The position numbers and the translations under genes are program-made. Below the pieces are notes generated by a model. The model worked only from the letters and a program-made list of their open reading frames with translations. It was not told where the DNA came from and did not search any database. Positions 1 to 7,398 of a stretch of 43,914 nucleotides of DNA are shown piece by piece. The DNA comes from Paracoccaceae bacterium (GTDB lineage: Bacteria; Pseudomonadota; Alphaproteobacteria; Rhodobacterales; Rhodobacteraceae), in contig PWZT01000088.1 of assembly GCA_003567315.1 (NCBI GenBank), positions 89,610-133,523 on the forward strand, given 5' to 3'. Numbering within the stretch: the stretch's first letter is position 1; each line of letters starts with the position of its first letter.

Positions 1-2
1 TC

Positions 3-608
3 GCAGGCGCGCGGCTGTTGCTCAAGGGCAAGCGCTCGGAAGAGGCAATGGCGTCGTTCCAGCGCATCGACGATCTGATCGACCGCATGGGCTCGATCAC
101 GCGCACGCTGAAATCCTTCGCGCGCAAGGGCGGCGAGGCGTTCGAGCCGATCGACCTGCGCACTTGCGTTGCCGATGCGTTGACCATGATGGAGCCGATG
201 TTGCGCGACAGCCGCGTGCTGGTCGTGCGCACCCTGCCGCCCGAGCCGGTGATGATTCTGGGTGATCGGGTGCGAATCGAGCAGGTGATCCTCAATCTGG
301 TGCGCAATGCCGTGGATGCGACGCGCGGTGTGAACACGCCGCAGATCGATATCATCATCAGCCAGGGCGACGGCGTGAAACTGACGGTGCGCGACAATGG
401 TCACGGGATCGAAAATATCGATACCCTGTTCGAGCCTTTCTATACGACCAAGCCAGCGGGCAAGGGTGTCGGGCTTGGCCTGCCGATTTCCTCGGGGATC
501 GTGACCGATCACGGGGGGCGGCTGACGGCCTTCAACCCACCTGAGGGTGGCGCCGTGTTCGAGGCGGAATTCCCGCATCACGACACGATAGCCAAAGCGG
601 CCGAGTAA
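3..608 (+). CDS. dctB: C4-dicarboxylate sensor histidine kinase DctB-like, C-terminal part
   Basis: This gene runs in from the left edge, so only about the last 200 residues are visible. They hold the end of the dimerisation helix (MGSITRTLKSFARKGG) and a full HATPase domain: N box RIEQVILNLVRNAVDA, G1 box VRDNGHGI and G2 box GVGLGLPISSGIV. The LKSFARK helix is typical of DctB kinases, which sense C4-dicarboxylates in the periplasm and phosphorylate DctD. The sensor domain and the phosphorylated histidine lie outside the window. A DctD-like regulator follows after 79 bp, which supports the pairing. The ligand cannot be judged from this fragment. Confidence 0.85.
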   Translation, partial: AGARLLLKGKRSEEAMASFQRIDDLIDRMGSITRTLKSFARKGGEAFEPIDLRTCVADALTMMEPMLRDSRVLVVRTLPPEPVMILGDRVRIEQVILNLVRNAVDATRGVNTPQIDIIISQGDGVKLTVRDNGHGIENIDTLFEPFYTTKPAGKGVGLGLPISSGIVTDHGGRLTAFNPPEGGAVFEAEFPHHDTIAKAAE

Positions 609-687
609 CAGTAATGTGCCTCGCGGCAGACTTGCTCCGGGCCGCGCGAGGTTGCAACAGGGCCAAAACCACGAGGGATGCGGGAAA

Positions 688-2019
688 ATGAGCGGTCAGA
701 TGCGTGTGGCGATTGTCGATGATGAACACGACATGCGCCAGTCGATCAGCCAGTGGCTGGCGCTTTCGGGATTCGCGACCGAGACCTATGCCGATGGGCA
801 GGAGGCGCTGGCCGCAATCGGGCCGGATTTTCCAGGCGTGGTTATCACCGATATCCGCATGCCCAATATGGACGGCATGGCGCTCTTGAAACGGCTTGTG
901 GCGCTCGACAGCACCATTCCCGTGATCATGATCACAGGGCATGGCGATGTGCCCATCGCCGTGGAAGCGATGCGACTGGGCGCGTTCGATTTTCTGGAAA
1001 AGCCGTTCAAGCCCGAGAAGATGATGGAACTGGCCGAGAGGGCAGTGAAGAAGCGCGGCCTCGCGCTCGAGGCGCGGGCGTTACGCAATGAGCTGGCAGA
1101 TGGCAGCACGATCATGCGCAGGCTTGTCGGAAACTCGGATGTGATGCAGCGCCTGCGCGAGGACATCCTCGACATCGGGCAGGCCGACGGGCATGTGCTG
1201 ATCGACGGAGAAACCGGCACGGGCAAGACATTGGTGGCGCATGCCTTGCATGCGGTCGGCGCGCGCGCGGCGCGCAAGCTCGTGACAATCAGTTGCGCGG
1301 GGCTTGATGACGAGGCGCTGACGGCGCGTCTTTTCGGCCCGTCCGGGGAAGGTGGCGGACGCGCGCTTGTCGAAGACGCCCGTGGCGGCACGATCGTACT
1401 GGAAGATATCGAAAGTCTCTCGGAAGCGATGCAGGCGCGGCTTCTGGCCTATATCAACGAACTGGGCACGCCGCCGGAGACACGGGTCATCGCCGTCTGC
1501 AACACGCATCGCGCGGGTCAGACCATCGAGGATGCGTTGCGTCCCGATCTTTTATTTCGCCTGTCGGCGCACAAGATCACCCTGCCGCCGCTGCGTATGC
1601 GCGGGGAGGATATTCTTGCACTCTTCTCCACATATCTAGATCGCTTTGGCGAGGAATATGGCTGCGCGGTCCCTGAAGTCTCCATGCCCGAGGCAGCACA
1701 GCTTCTGCAGGCCCCATGGCCCGGAAATGTGCGCCAGCTCGTCAACATCGCCGAGCGTGCCGTGCTGCAAAGCCGCCGCGAAGAGGGCGGGCTGATGTCG
1801 CTGATCATGGCCGATAACGAGGCCACGAACGAGGCGCTGACGACCGAAGGCAAGCCGCTCAAGGAGCATGTCGAGTCGTTCGAGCGCATGCTGATCGACA
1901 ACACGATGCGTCGCCACAAGGGCTCGATCACCGCAGTGATGGAAGAATTGCGCCTGCCGCGACGGACCCTGAACGAGAAGATGGCGAAATACGGGCTGGC
2001 GCGGGCCGATTATGTCTAG
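688..2019 (+). CDS. dctD: DctD-like response regulator (AAA+ NtrC type) without GAFTGA loop
   Basis: The protein is 443 aa. It has a receiver domain (residues 5-120, phospho-acceptor D55 in VVITDIRMPN, K105), an AAA+ domain (Walker A GETGTGKT at 173-180, Walker B-like TIVLEDI near 234-240) and a C-terminal Fis-type helix-turn-helix (GSITAVMEELRLPRRTLNEK). ATG 688 is chosen because the receiver begins at once and GAGGG lies 10 bases upstream; an in-frame start at 616 would add unrelated residues. Oddly, the loop that should carry GAFTGA is replaced by a short glycine-rich stretch (LFGPSGEGGGRALVEDARGG). Activators need GAFTGA to touch sigma-54. It is probably the partner of the upstream kinase, but it may work without sigma-54. 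Confidence 0.88.
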   Translation: MSGQMRVAIVDDEHDMRQSISQWLALSGFATETYADGQEALAAIGPDFPGVVITDIRMPNMDGMALLKRLVALDSTIPVIMITGHGDVPIAVEAMRLGAFDFLEKPFKPEKMMELAERAVKKRGLALEARALRNELADGSTIMRRLVGNSDVMQRLREDILDIGQADGHVLIDGETGTGKTLVAHALHAVGARAARKLVTISCAGLDDEALTARLFGPSGEGGGRALVEDARGGTIVLEDIESLSEAMQARLLAYINELGTPPETRVIAVCNTHRAGQTIEDALRPDLLFRLSAHKITLPPLRMRGEDILALFSTYLDRFGEEYGCAVPEVSMPEAAQLLQAPWPGNVRQLVNIAERAVLQSRREEGGLMSLIMADNEATNEALTTEGKPLKEHVESFERMLIDNTMRRHKGSITAVMEELRLPRRTLNEKMAKYGLARADYV

Positions 2020-2533
2020 CGCGCTGCGCGCGGTTGCGCTTGGCCTGATGCTGGCGCTGCACGCGCCCCCTGCTCATACCGATGAGATCGCGCGGGCGCA
2101 GGCGATTGCCACGCCTTTGCTCGACGATCATCCGCTGGCATTGTTCGAGGCCGCGATAGAGCACTTTGACGACGGGCACCGCGCGGAAGGCGTGTATCTC
2201 TTCTATCTCGCCCAGTTGCGGTGGCGTCGCTTCATCGCGGCGCGCCCGGATCTGCCGCCCGATCAGGATCGCGCGCTGTTTGCCTCGCTGCATGATGTCT
2301 TTGGCCGCCCGATCAACGAATGGGCCTTCGGGGATATCGACTGGTTTGTCGCGCTCTTGCGCGATCTCGATGCCTGGGATGCCGCAACACCGGATGTGCC
2401 GACACCCATCGAACGCTTCCCCGGGGTCCATGCCGAGTCACGTGCCGGATTTGTCAGTTTCATCGACATGATCGAGGACGAAGCAGATGATATCCGCGCC
2501 AACCGGCTGCGCAACGGTCTCGAGAACCGCTAG
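2012..2533 (+). CDS. small exported protein of unknown function
   Basis: This 173-aa protein starts inside the last codons of the dctD-like gene (8-bp overlap at ATGTCTAG), which suggests translational coupling. The first 23 residues look like a signal peptide (hydrophobic AVALGLMLALHAPPAHT), so the product is probably periplasmic. The mature part is rich in Asp, Trp and Phe (for example WAFGDIDWFVALLRDLDAWD) and ends in a charged helix. It has no cysteine and no motif I recognise. Its place behind the dctBD-like pair hints at a link with that signalling system, but no function can be assigned. Confidence 0.75.
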   Translation: MSSALRAVALGLMLALHAPPAHTDEIARAQAIATPLLDDHPLALFEAAIEHFDDGHRAEGVYLFYLAQLRWRRFIAARPDLPPDQDRALFASLHDVFGRPINEWAFGDIDWFVALLRDLDAWDAATPDVPTPIERFPGVHAESRAGFVSFIDMIEDEADDIRANRLRNGLENR

Positions 2534-2971
2534 CGGACTGCGTACAGCGCACGCTCTGCTGTGCATATGTTAAATTGATCATTGTAATTTGCGGCAAAAC
2601 ACCTCTATGGTAGCAGAGTAAAGGCGCGCAGATATGTGGCGCGCCGGAACGAATTTCGCTGCACAGGACGATCTGAGGGCAATACCCCCATCCTCCTTGG
2701 CAGATGGATTGGCCGAAAGGCCGCAAGCGCCCGATTGTTTACACAGACCGGGCAAACGGAAACGCGCCATTCCTTATGTATGGCTCAACAGGAATAGCAA
2801 TGACGTCGGCAATACCTATCCCGCCCCAGACCCTGCAGAGGCCCGGCCTGTTGCATTGCGGTTTGCCGGGCGCGCGCGGTCTGCGACCAGTTGCTCAGAC
2901 AAGACACGCCCCACTGATGACCCCGCTGCGATTGCTGCGCCGGGCACAGGCGCGGCGCGCATTGGATATTC
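2534..2971 (+). promoter_or_regulatory. 438-bp non-coding region, probable long rne leader
   Basis: No convincing gene lies here. The open frames in it overlap rne, lack ribosome sites and have no recognisable protein sequence. The left end is AT-rich (around 2565-2625) and carries the small palindrome TTTGCGGCAAA at 2588-2598; this is the likeliest promoter area, though I could not fix clear -35 and -10 boxes. In Escherichia coli, rne has a long 5' UTR through which RNase E controls its own mRNA. The similar length here suggests the same, by inference only. Confidence 0.45.
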
Positions 2972-5887
2972 ATGGCTCAGAAAATGCTGATCGATGCCAC
3001 CCACGCGGAAGAAACCCGCGTTGTGGTGGTGGATGGAAACAAGGTCGAGGAATTTGATTTCGAGACAGCCAGCAGGCGCCAGCTTGCCGGCAACATATAT
3101 CTCGCCAAGGTCACGCGGGTAGAACCGTCGCTTCAGGCGGCCTTCGTCGATTATGGCGGCAACCGGCATGGCTTCCTCGCCTTCAGCGAGATTCACCCGG
3201 ATTACTACCAGATCCCGGCAGCAGATCGCGCCGCATTGCTTGAGGAAGAGCGCAAGCTCGAAAGCGACAGCGACGACGAGGAGGACGATAGTGCCCGCAA
3301 CTCCAAGGGGCGCAAGAAAGTCAGCCGGTCAAGCTCGCGGCGCAAACAGCCCGCGCAAGCTGAGCGCGCGCAAAGCGATGATCAGGTCGAATCGCGCGAG
3401 ATCAGCGGCATGGATATCGTCGAGCCTGACGCCGAGGGCGAAGAGACCCTGATCGCCGAAGGTTTCGGTCCGTCGGAAGATACTTCGGATATGCCGGCCG
3501 AGCCTGACGATGCCACTCCGTCATCCGATGCACGCAGTGACGATGAGACCGCGACGCCGAAAGATGACCCGGTCCCCGAAGGCAATGGTCAGGACGAACC
3601 TTATCGCGCCGCCGATCATGCGACGGAGATCGATGACAGGATCGAGGCGGTCTCGCATGGTGACCCCGTCGAGGAGGAGCGTCCGCGCCGTAAGCCGCGC
3701 ATGCGCCGCTACAAGATTCAGGAAGTCATAAAGGTGCGCCAGATCATGCTGGTGCAGGTCGTCAAGGAAGAGCGCGGCAACAAGGGCGCAGCCCTTACAA
3801 CCTATCTTTCGCTCGCGGGCCGCTATTGCGTGCTCATGCCAAATACGGCGCGCGGTGGCGGGATCAGCCGCAAGATCACCAACGCTGCCGACCGCTCGAA
3901 GCTCAAGGCCATCGCGGGCGAAATCGCCGTGCCGGAAGGGGCGGGGCTGATCATCCGCACGGCAGGCGCGAATCGCACCAAGGCCGAGATCAAGCGCGAT
4001 TACGAGTATCTCCTGCGGCTGTGGGAGCAGATCCGCGATCTGACGCTGAAATCCATCGCGCCCACGCCGATCTATGAGGAAGGCGATCTGATCAAGCGCT
4101 CGATCCGCGATCTCTACAACAAGAATATCGATGAGGTTCTGGTCGAAGGCGAGGCGGGTTATCGCGTCGCCAAGAACTTCATGAAGATGATCATGCCGTC
4201 TCATGCCAAGAATGTGAAACTCTATGCCGACCCGCTGCCGCTCTTCGCGCGCTATCAGGCCGAGGGGTATCTGGCGAGCATGTTCAACCCGACCGTGCAG
4301 CTCCCCTCGGGCGGCTATATCGTCATCGGGATCACCGAGGCGCTCGTGGCCATCGACATCAATTCGGGCCGCGCAACGCGCGAGGGCTCGATTGAGGAAA
4401 CGGCGCTCAAGACCAATCTCGAAGCGGCGGCAGAGATCGCTCGCCAATTGCGCCTGCGCGATCTGGCCGGGCTGATCGTGATCGACTTCATCGACATGGA
4501 AGAGCGCAAGAACAACGCCGCTGTCGAGAAGATGCTCAAGGACAAGCTCAAGAACGACCGCGCCCGGATACAGGTCGGTCGTATCTCGGGCTTCGGGCTC
4601 CTTGAGATGTCGCGCCAGCGTCTGCGCCCGGGCATGCTGGAAGCCACGACCCAGCCATGCCCGCATTGCCACGGCACCGGACTGATCCGCTCGGATGACA
4701 GCATGGGGCTGACCGTGCTGCGCCAGATCGAGGAAGAGGGCACACGCGGCCGCTCGCGCGAGGTTGTCGTCCGTGCCCCCGCGGCCGTGGTGAATTTCAT
4801 CATCAACCAGAAGCGCGAACATCTCGCGCAGATCGAGGCGCGCTATGGCATGGCAGTGCGGCTCGAGGCCGATCCGCAAATGATCAGCCCGGATTTCGAG
4901 ATCGACAAGTTGAAGACGGCGACCCGCGTGCCAGTCGCGCCCTCCGAGGTCGTTTCGATCTCGACGATGATGATGCCCGAGGTCGAGGAAGAGGTCGACG
5001 CGCCAGAGGACCAGGACGAGAAAGAGACGGCCGAAGCCAATGCCGAGAGTGGCGGGCAGGGTCGAAAGAAGCGTCGGCGGCGTAGACGCAAGCGTGGCGG
5101 CCAGAACGCGCAGGATGGCGCGCAATCAGCGTCTGATGACGTCGAAAGCACGGGCGAGGACAACGGGGCCGATCAGAATGCCGATGCGGTTGCCGAGGCC
5201 GAGAGCGCACCCGATAAACCTGCCAAGAAACCGCGGGGTCGGAAAGCTGCCAAGGGCAAAGCTGCGCCCAAGGACACGGACCAAGCCCCTGACGGCGAGG
5301 CTGTGCCGGAGCCCGCGGGCGATATTGCAGAGAGTGCGGCAGAGGGGCAGGAGGATGCGCCCGCGCCCAAGCCGAAGCGCACGCGCCGCAAGCCTGCGCC
5401 CCGCAAGGCTCAGCCGCCCGAGGATTCGGCTGCGCCGGTTGCGAATAGTGATGGCGATACCCCAGCACCCGATGCGGCGCCACAGGCGGGGACCGATCGC
5501 GCTTCCCTTGTCCCGGAGAGCACGGCGACCGCGACAGAGGTGGAGCCATCATCGCAGCAGGATGTCGTGCCGCAATCAGCGGCGGAGGATCACGGCAGCG
5601 CCGAGACGCTGGCGCACGCATCTGTCGCCGAGGTTGCAAATCCGCATGAGGCTGACGCCACGAGGGCGCAATCACCCCGCGAGGAAGAGCAGGCGTCTGA
5701 CGGCGAAATCGAACCTGTTGCACCGGCCTCCGCGCCCGCTGCGGCAGAGGCAGCGCCTGACACGGAGGCTGCGCCGGAGCAAACGCCCGAGCCCGAGCCA
5801 GAGTCGGAGGCCGCATCAGAGCCCGAGCCAGAGGCTGAGAAGCCAAAGACGAAACGCCGGGTTGGCTGGTGGTCGCTGCGGTCCTGA
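2972..5887 (+). CDS. rne: ribonuclease E
   Basis: This is the 971-aa endoribonuclease that starts most mRNA decay and matures rRNA and tRNA; it scaffolds the degradosome. The conserved N-terminus MAQKMLIDATHAEETRVVVV fixes the start. The S1 RNA-binding domain begins near residue 35 and is split by an acidic and basic insertion of roughly 150 residues (about 90-245), as in other alphaproteobacterial RNase E proteins. Catalytic aspartates are D462 (VAIDINSGRATR) and D505 (VIDFIDMEE). The zinc-link CPHC is at 563-566. After about residue 690 comes a long low-complexity tail with an arginine run (RRRRRRKRGG) and Ala/Glu/Pro repeats, ending in RVGWWSLRS, probably a partner-binding motif. Confidence 0.97.
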   Translation: MAQKMLIDATHAEETRVVVVDGNKVEEFDFETASRRQLAGNIYLAKVTRVEPSLQAAFVDYGGNRHGFLAFSEIHPDYYQIPAADRAALLEEERKLESDSDDEEDDSARNSKGRKKVSRSSSRRKQPAQAERAQSDDQVESREISGMDIVEPDAEGEETLIAEGFGPSEDTSDMPAEPDDATPSSDARSDDETATPKDDPVPEGNGQDEPYRAADHATEIDDRIEAVSHGDPVEEERPRRKPRMRRYKIQEVIKVRQIMLVQVVKEERGNKGAALTTYLSLAGRYCVLMPNTARGGGISRKITNAADRSKLKAIAGEIAVPEGAGLIIRTAGANRTKAEIKRDYEYLLRLWEQIRDLTLKSIAPTPIYEEGDLIKRSIRDLYNKNIDEVLVEGEAGYRVAKNFMKMIMPSHAKNVKLYADPLPLFARYQAEGYLASMFNPTVQLPSGGYIVIGITEALVAIDINSGRATREGSIEETALKTNLEAAAEIARQLRLRDLAGLIVIDFIDMEERKNNAAVEKMLKDKLKNDRARIQVGRISGFGLLEMSRQRLRPGMLEATTQPCPHCHGTGLIRSDDSMGLTVLRQIEEEGTRGRSREVVVRAPAAVVNFIINQKREHLAQIEARYGMAVRLEADPQMISPDFEIDKLKTATRVPVAPSEVVSISTMMMPEVEEEVDAPEDQDEKETAEANAESGGQGRKKRRRRRRKRGGQNAQDGAQSASDDVESTGEDNGADQNADAVAEAESAPDKPAKKPRGRKAAKGKAAPKDTDQAPDGEAVPEPAGDIAESAAEGQEDAPAPKPKRTRRKPAPRKAQPPEDSAAPVANSDGDTPAPDAAPQAGTDRASLVPESTATATEVEPSSQQDVVPQSAAEDHGSAETLAHASVAEVANPHEADATRAQSPREEEQASDGEIEPVAPASAPAAAEAAPDTEAAPEQTPEPEPESEAASEPEPEAEKPKTKRRVGWWSLRS

Positions 5888-6029
5888 CAGCGCCCAGGTT
5901 GCGCCGCGCTTGCATGGCGTCGGGATGTGACATGGTTTCGCAGGCTACGCAAATGTGACACTTGACTGCGTGACCGGGGCGGTGCGAGGGCGTATCTAGG
6001 AACAGGTAGGATCGAGCAAAGGCGACCAA

Positions 6030-6782
6030 ATGTTTGGAATAGATGTATTTGACGCAGGCTTGCTTGTCGCGTTGATGATCGCGTTCGGCGCGGGCATTCT
6101 GTCCTTTCTCTCGCCCTGCGTCCTGCCGATCGTGCCGCCATATCTCGCTTATATGGGCGGGATTTCGATGCATGAACTGACCGAAGAGGGCGAGGCGTCG
6201 CGGCGCGCCATCCTGCCCGCGCTCTTCTTCTTCATGGGCTTGTCCACTGTCTTTCTGTTGCTTGGTTTCACGGCCTCGACCATGGGGCATTTGTTCCTGA
6301 GCAATGCGGAATTGTTCGGGCGCATCGCGGGGGCTGTGGTCATCCTGTTCGGGCTGCATTTTCTGGGGCTCCTGCGGATACCATTTCTGAATCGCGAGGC
6401 ACGGATCGATGCAGGCGATCGGGGCGGCTCGGCCTTCGGGGCGTATGTTCTGGGGCTGGCCTTTGCGTTTGGGTGGACGCCTTGTATTGGTCCGGTTCTC
6501 GGGGCGATCCTGACCATGGCCGCGACCGATGCGACGGTCACGCGCGGCACGACCATGCTCGGCGTTTACGCGCTGGGGCTTGGGCTGCCGTTCCTGCTGG
6601 CCGCGATTTTCGTGCAGCGTTCGATGAGCGTTATGAACCGCCTCAAGAAGCATATGGATGTGATCGAGAAAGCCATGGGGGTGATGCTGCTTGCCGTGGG
6701 GATCGCGCTGATCACAGGTGCGTTTTCGGCCTTTTCATGGTGGTTGCTCGAGACCTTTCCGGTGATGCAGCGGATCGGGTGA
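6030..6782 (+). CDS. ccdA: cytochrome c biogenesis thiol transporter CcdA
   Basis: This 250-aa inner-membrane protein has about six transmembrane helices. It carries the two CcdA cysteines in SPCVLPIVPPYLAYMGG (helix 1) and TPCIGPVLGAIL (helix 4). CcdA passes electrons from cytoplasmic thioredoxin to periplasmic thiol proteins that keep apocytochrome c reduced. Length and motif order match the family. It stands alone, 142 bp after rne, with no other cytochrome c maturation gene nearby. The start is supported by an AAAGG 6-10 bases upstream and by the usual short N-terminus before helix 1. Confidence 0.95.
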   Translation: MFGIDVFDAGLLVALMIAFGAGILSFLSPCVLPIVPPYLAYMGGISMHELTEEGEASRRAILPALFFFMGLSTVFLLLGFTASTMGHLFLSNAELFGRIAGAVVILFGLHFLGLLRIPFLNREARIDAGDRGGSAFGAYVLGLAFAFGWTPCIGPVLGAILTMAATDATVTRGTTMLGVYALGLGLPFLLAAIFVQRSMSVMNRLKKHMDVIEKAMGVMLLAVGIALITGAFSAFSWWLLETFPVMQRIG

Positions 6783-6821
6783 GGCCCTGGTCACGCGGCC
6801 CAGTGTGGCGGCGGCGTGGTG

Positions 6822-6845
6822 TTTGAGTATTTTTGGCAAGATGAA
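6822..6845 (+). repeat. 24-nt dispersed repeat, copy 1
   Basis: This sequence, with core GAGTATTTTTGGCAAGATGA, occurs again without mismatch at 31109-31132. Here it sits between the end of ccdA and the convergent end of the DUF1489 gene. It is much more AT-rich than its surroundings and is not part of a recognised gene. Its role is unknown. Confidence 0.8.
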
Positions 6846-6850
6846 AAGGC

Positions 6851-7282
6851 TCAGCGCAGGCCAAGCTCCGCCAGCGCTGCATCGAGTTCGGGGGGCAGGG
6901 CGTCATCGCCCTTGCGTGCTTTTGGCAGATCGGGCGGTGCATCCTTGGCCTCCAGATAGCGCCAGCCCTGAAAGGGCCGCTTGGGCGCGGCCGCAGTGCG
7001 GATGATCTCGGGCGCGAGCACGATGCCGCAGCGCCGGATCCCGTCGCCGCCGATCACTTCATCAAGACGCAGGATACGCTGCCGGGCGAGGACGACCCCC
7101 TTGAACACCCAGTAGAGCGAACCGTCGGCAAGCAGCTCCGCGCTGCGTTTGGGCCACATTCGCGTGACGTGACGCGGCAGAGCGTCGGGGCCGAGCGCGC
7201 GAGGGTTCTTCTGCCATCGGGCGAGATCCTCGACCTGTTCGGCACCCACACAGAGTTTGATGAGATGAAGGGGTTGTACCAT
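6851..7282 (-). CDS. DUF1489 family protein
   Basis: This 143-aa cytoplasmic protein matches the alphaproteobacterial DUF1489 family: MVQPLHLIKLCVGAEQVEDL at the start, RHVTRMWPKR and GSLYWVFKG in the middle, then PKRPFQGWRYLEAKDAPPDL. I start it at 7282 because the family begins at MVQPLHLIKL; the 31 extra residues of the longer frame look unlike the family. An AAGG lies about 14 bases upstream. The gene is divergent from nrdJ. No biochemical function is established for the family, to my knowledge. Confidence 0.88.
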   Translation of the reverse strand: MVQPLHLIKLCVGAEQVEDLARWQKNPRALGPDALPRHVTRMWPKRSAELLADGSLYWVFKGVVLARQRILRLDEVIGGDGIRRCGIVLAPEIIRTAAAPKRPFQGWRYLEAKDAPPDLPKARKGDDALPPELDAALAELGLR

Positions 7283-7331
7283 GTGGTCGTTTTTAACCTT
7301 AATGGTGCGTCTGACAAGAGGCGCAAATGCG

Positions 7332-7360
7332 TTGACCCACAGCGCAACGGCGCTTATCTT
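7332..7360 (+). promoter_or_regulatory. sigma-70-type promoter for nrdJ
   Basis: TTGACC (7332-7337) and TATCTT (7355-7360) are separated by exactly 17 bases and lie 38 bases before the chosen nrdJ start. The boxes match the housekeeping consensus well. The divergent DUF1489 gene starts 49 bp away on the other side. Confidence 0.6.
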
Positions 7361-7398
7361 GTAGGCTTGTCCCAAAACGCCCCAACAGGATGCGTCTC

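Noticed and set aside
2634-3057. Two open frames before and into rne
   Set aside because: They overlap the fixed rne start, have no ribosome site, and give no protein-like sequence.
3521-5125. 534-codon open frame on the minus strand inside rne
   Set aside because: It is antisense to the conserved RNase E catalytic domain and its translation is His/Arg/Leu-rich, the usual shadow of GC-rich codons.
5925-5967. ATGTGACA repeated 28 bp apart followed by TTGACT, before ccdA
   Set aside because: The repeat is only 8 bases and no -10 box follows TTGACT at a workable distance (TATCTA is 25 bases away).
4884-6653. 589-codon minus-strand frame across the rne tail and ccdA
   Set aside because: It crosses two well-supported genes on the other strand and reads as low-complexity Arg/Pro/Gln sequence.
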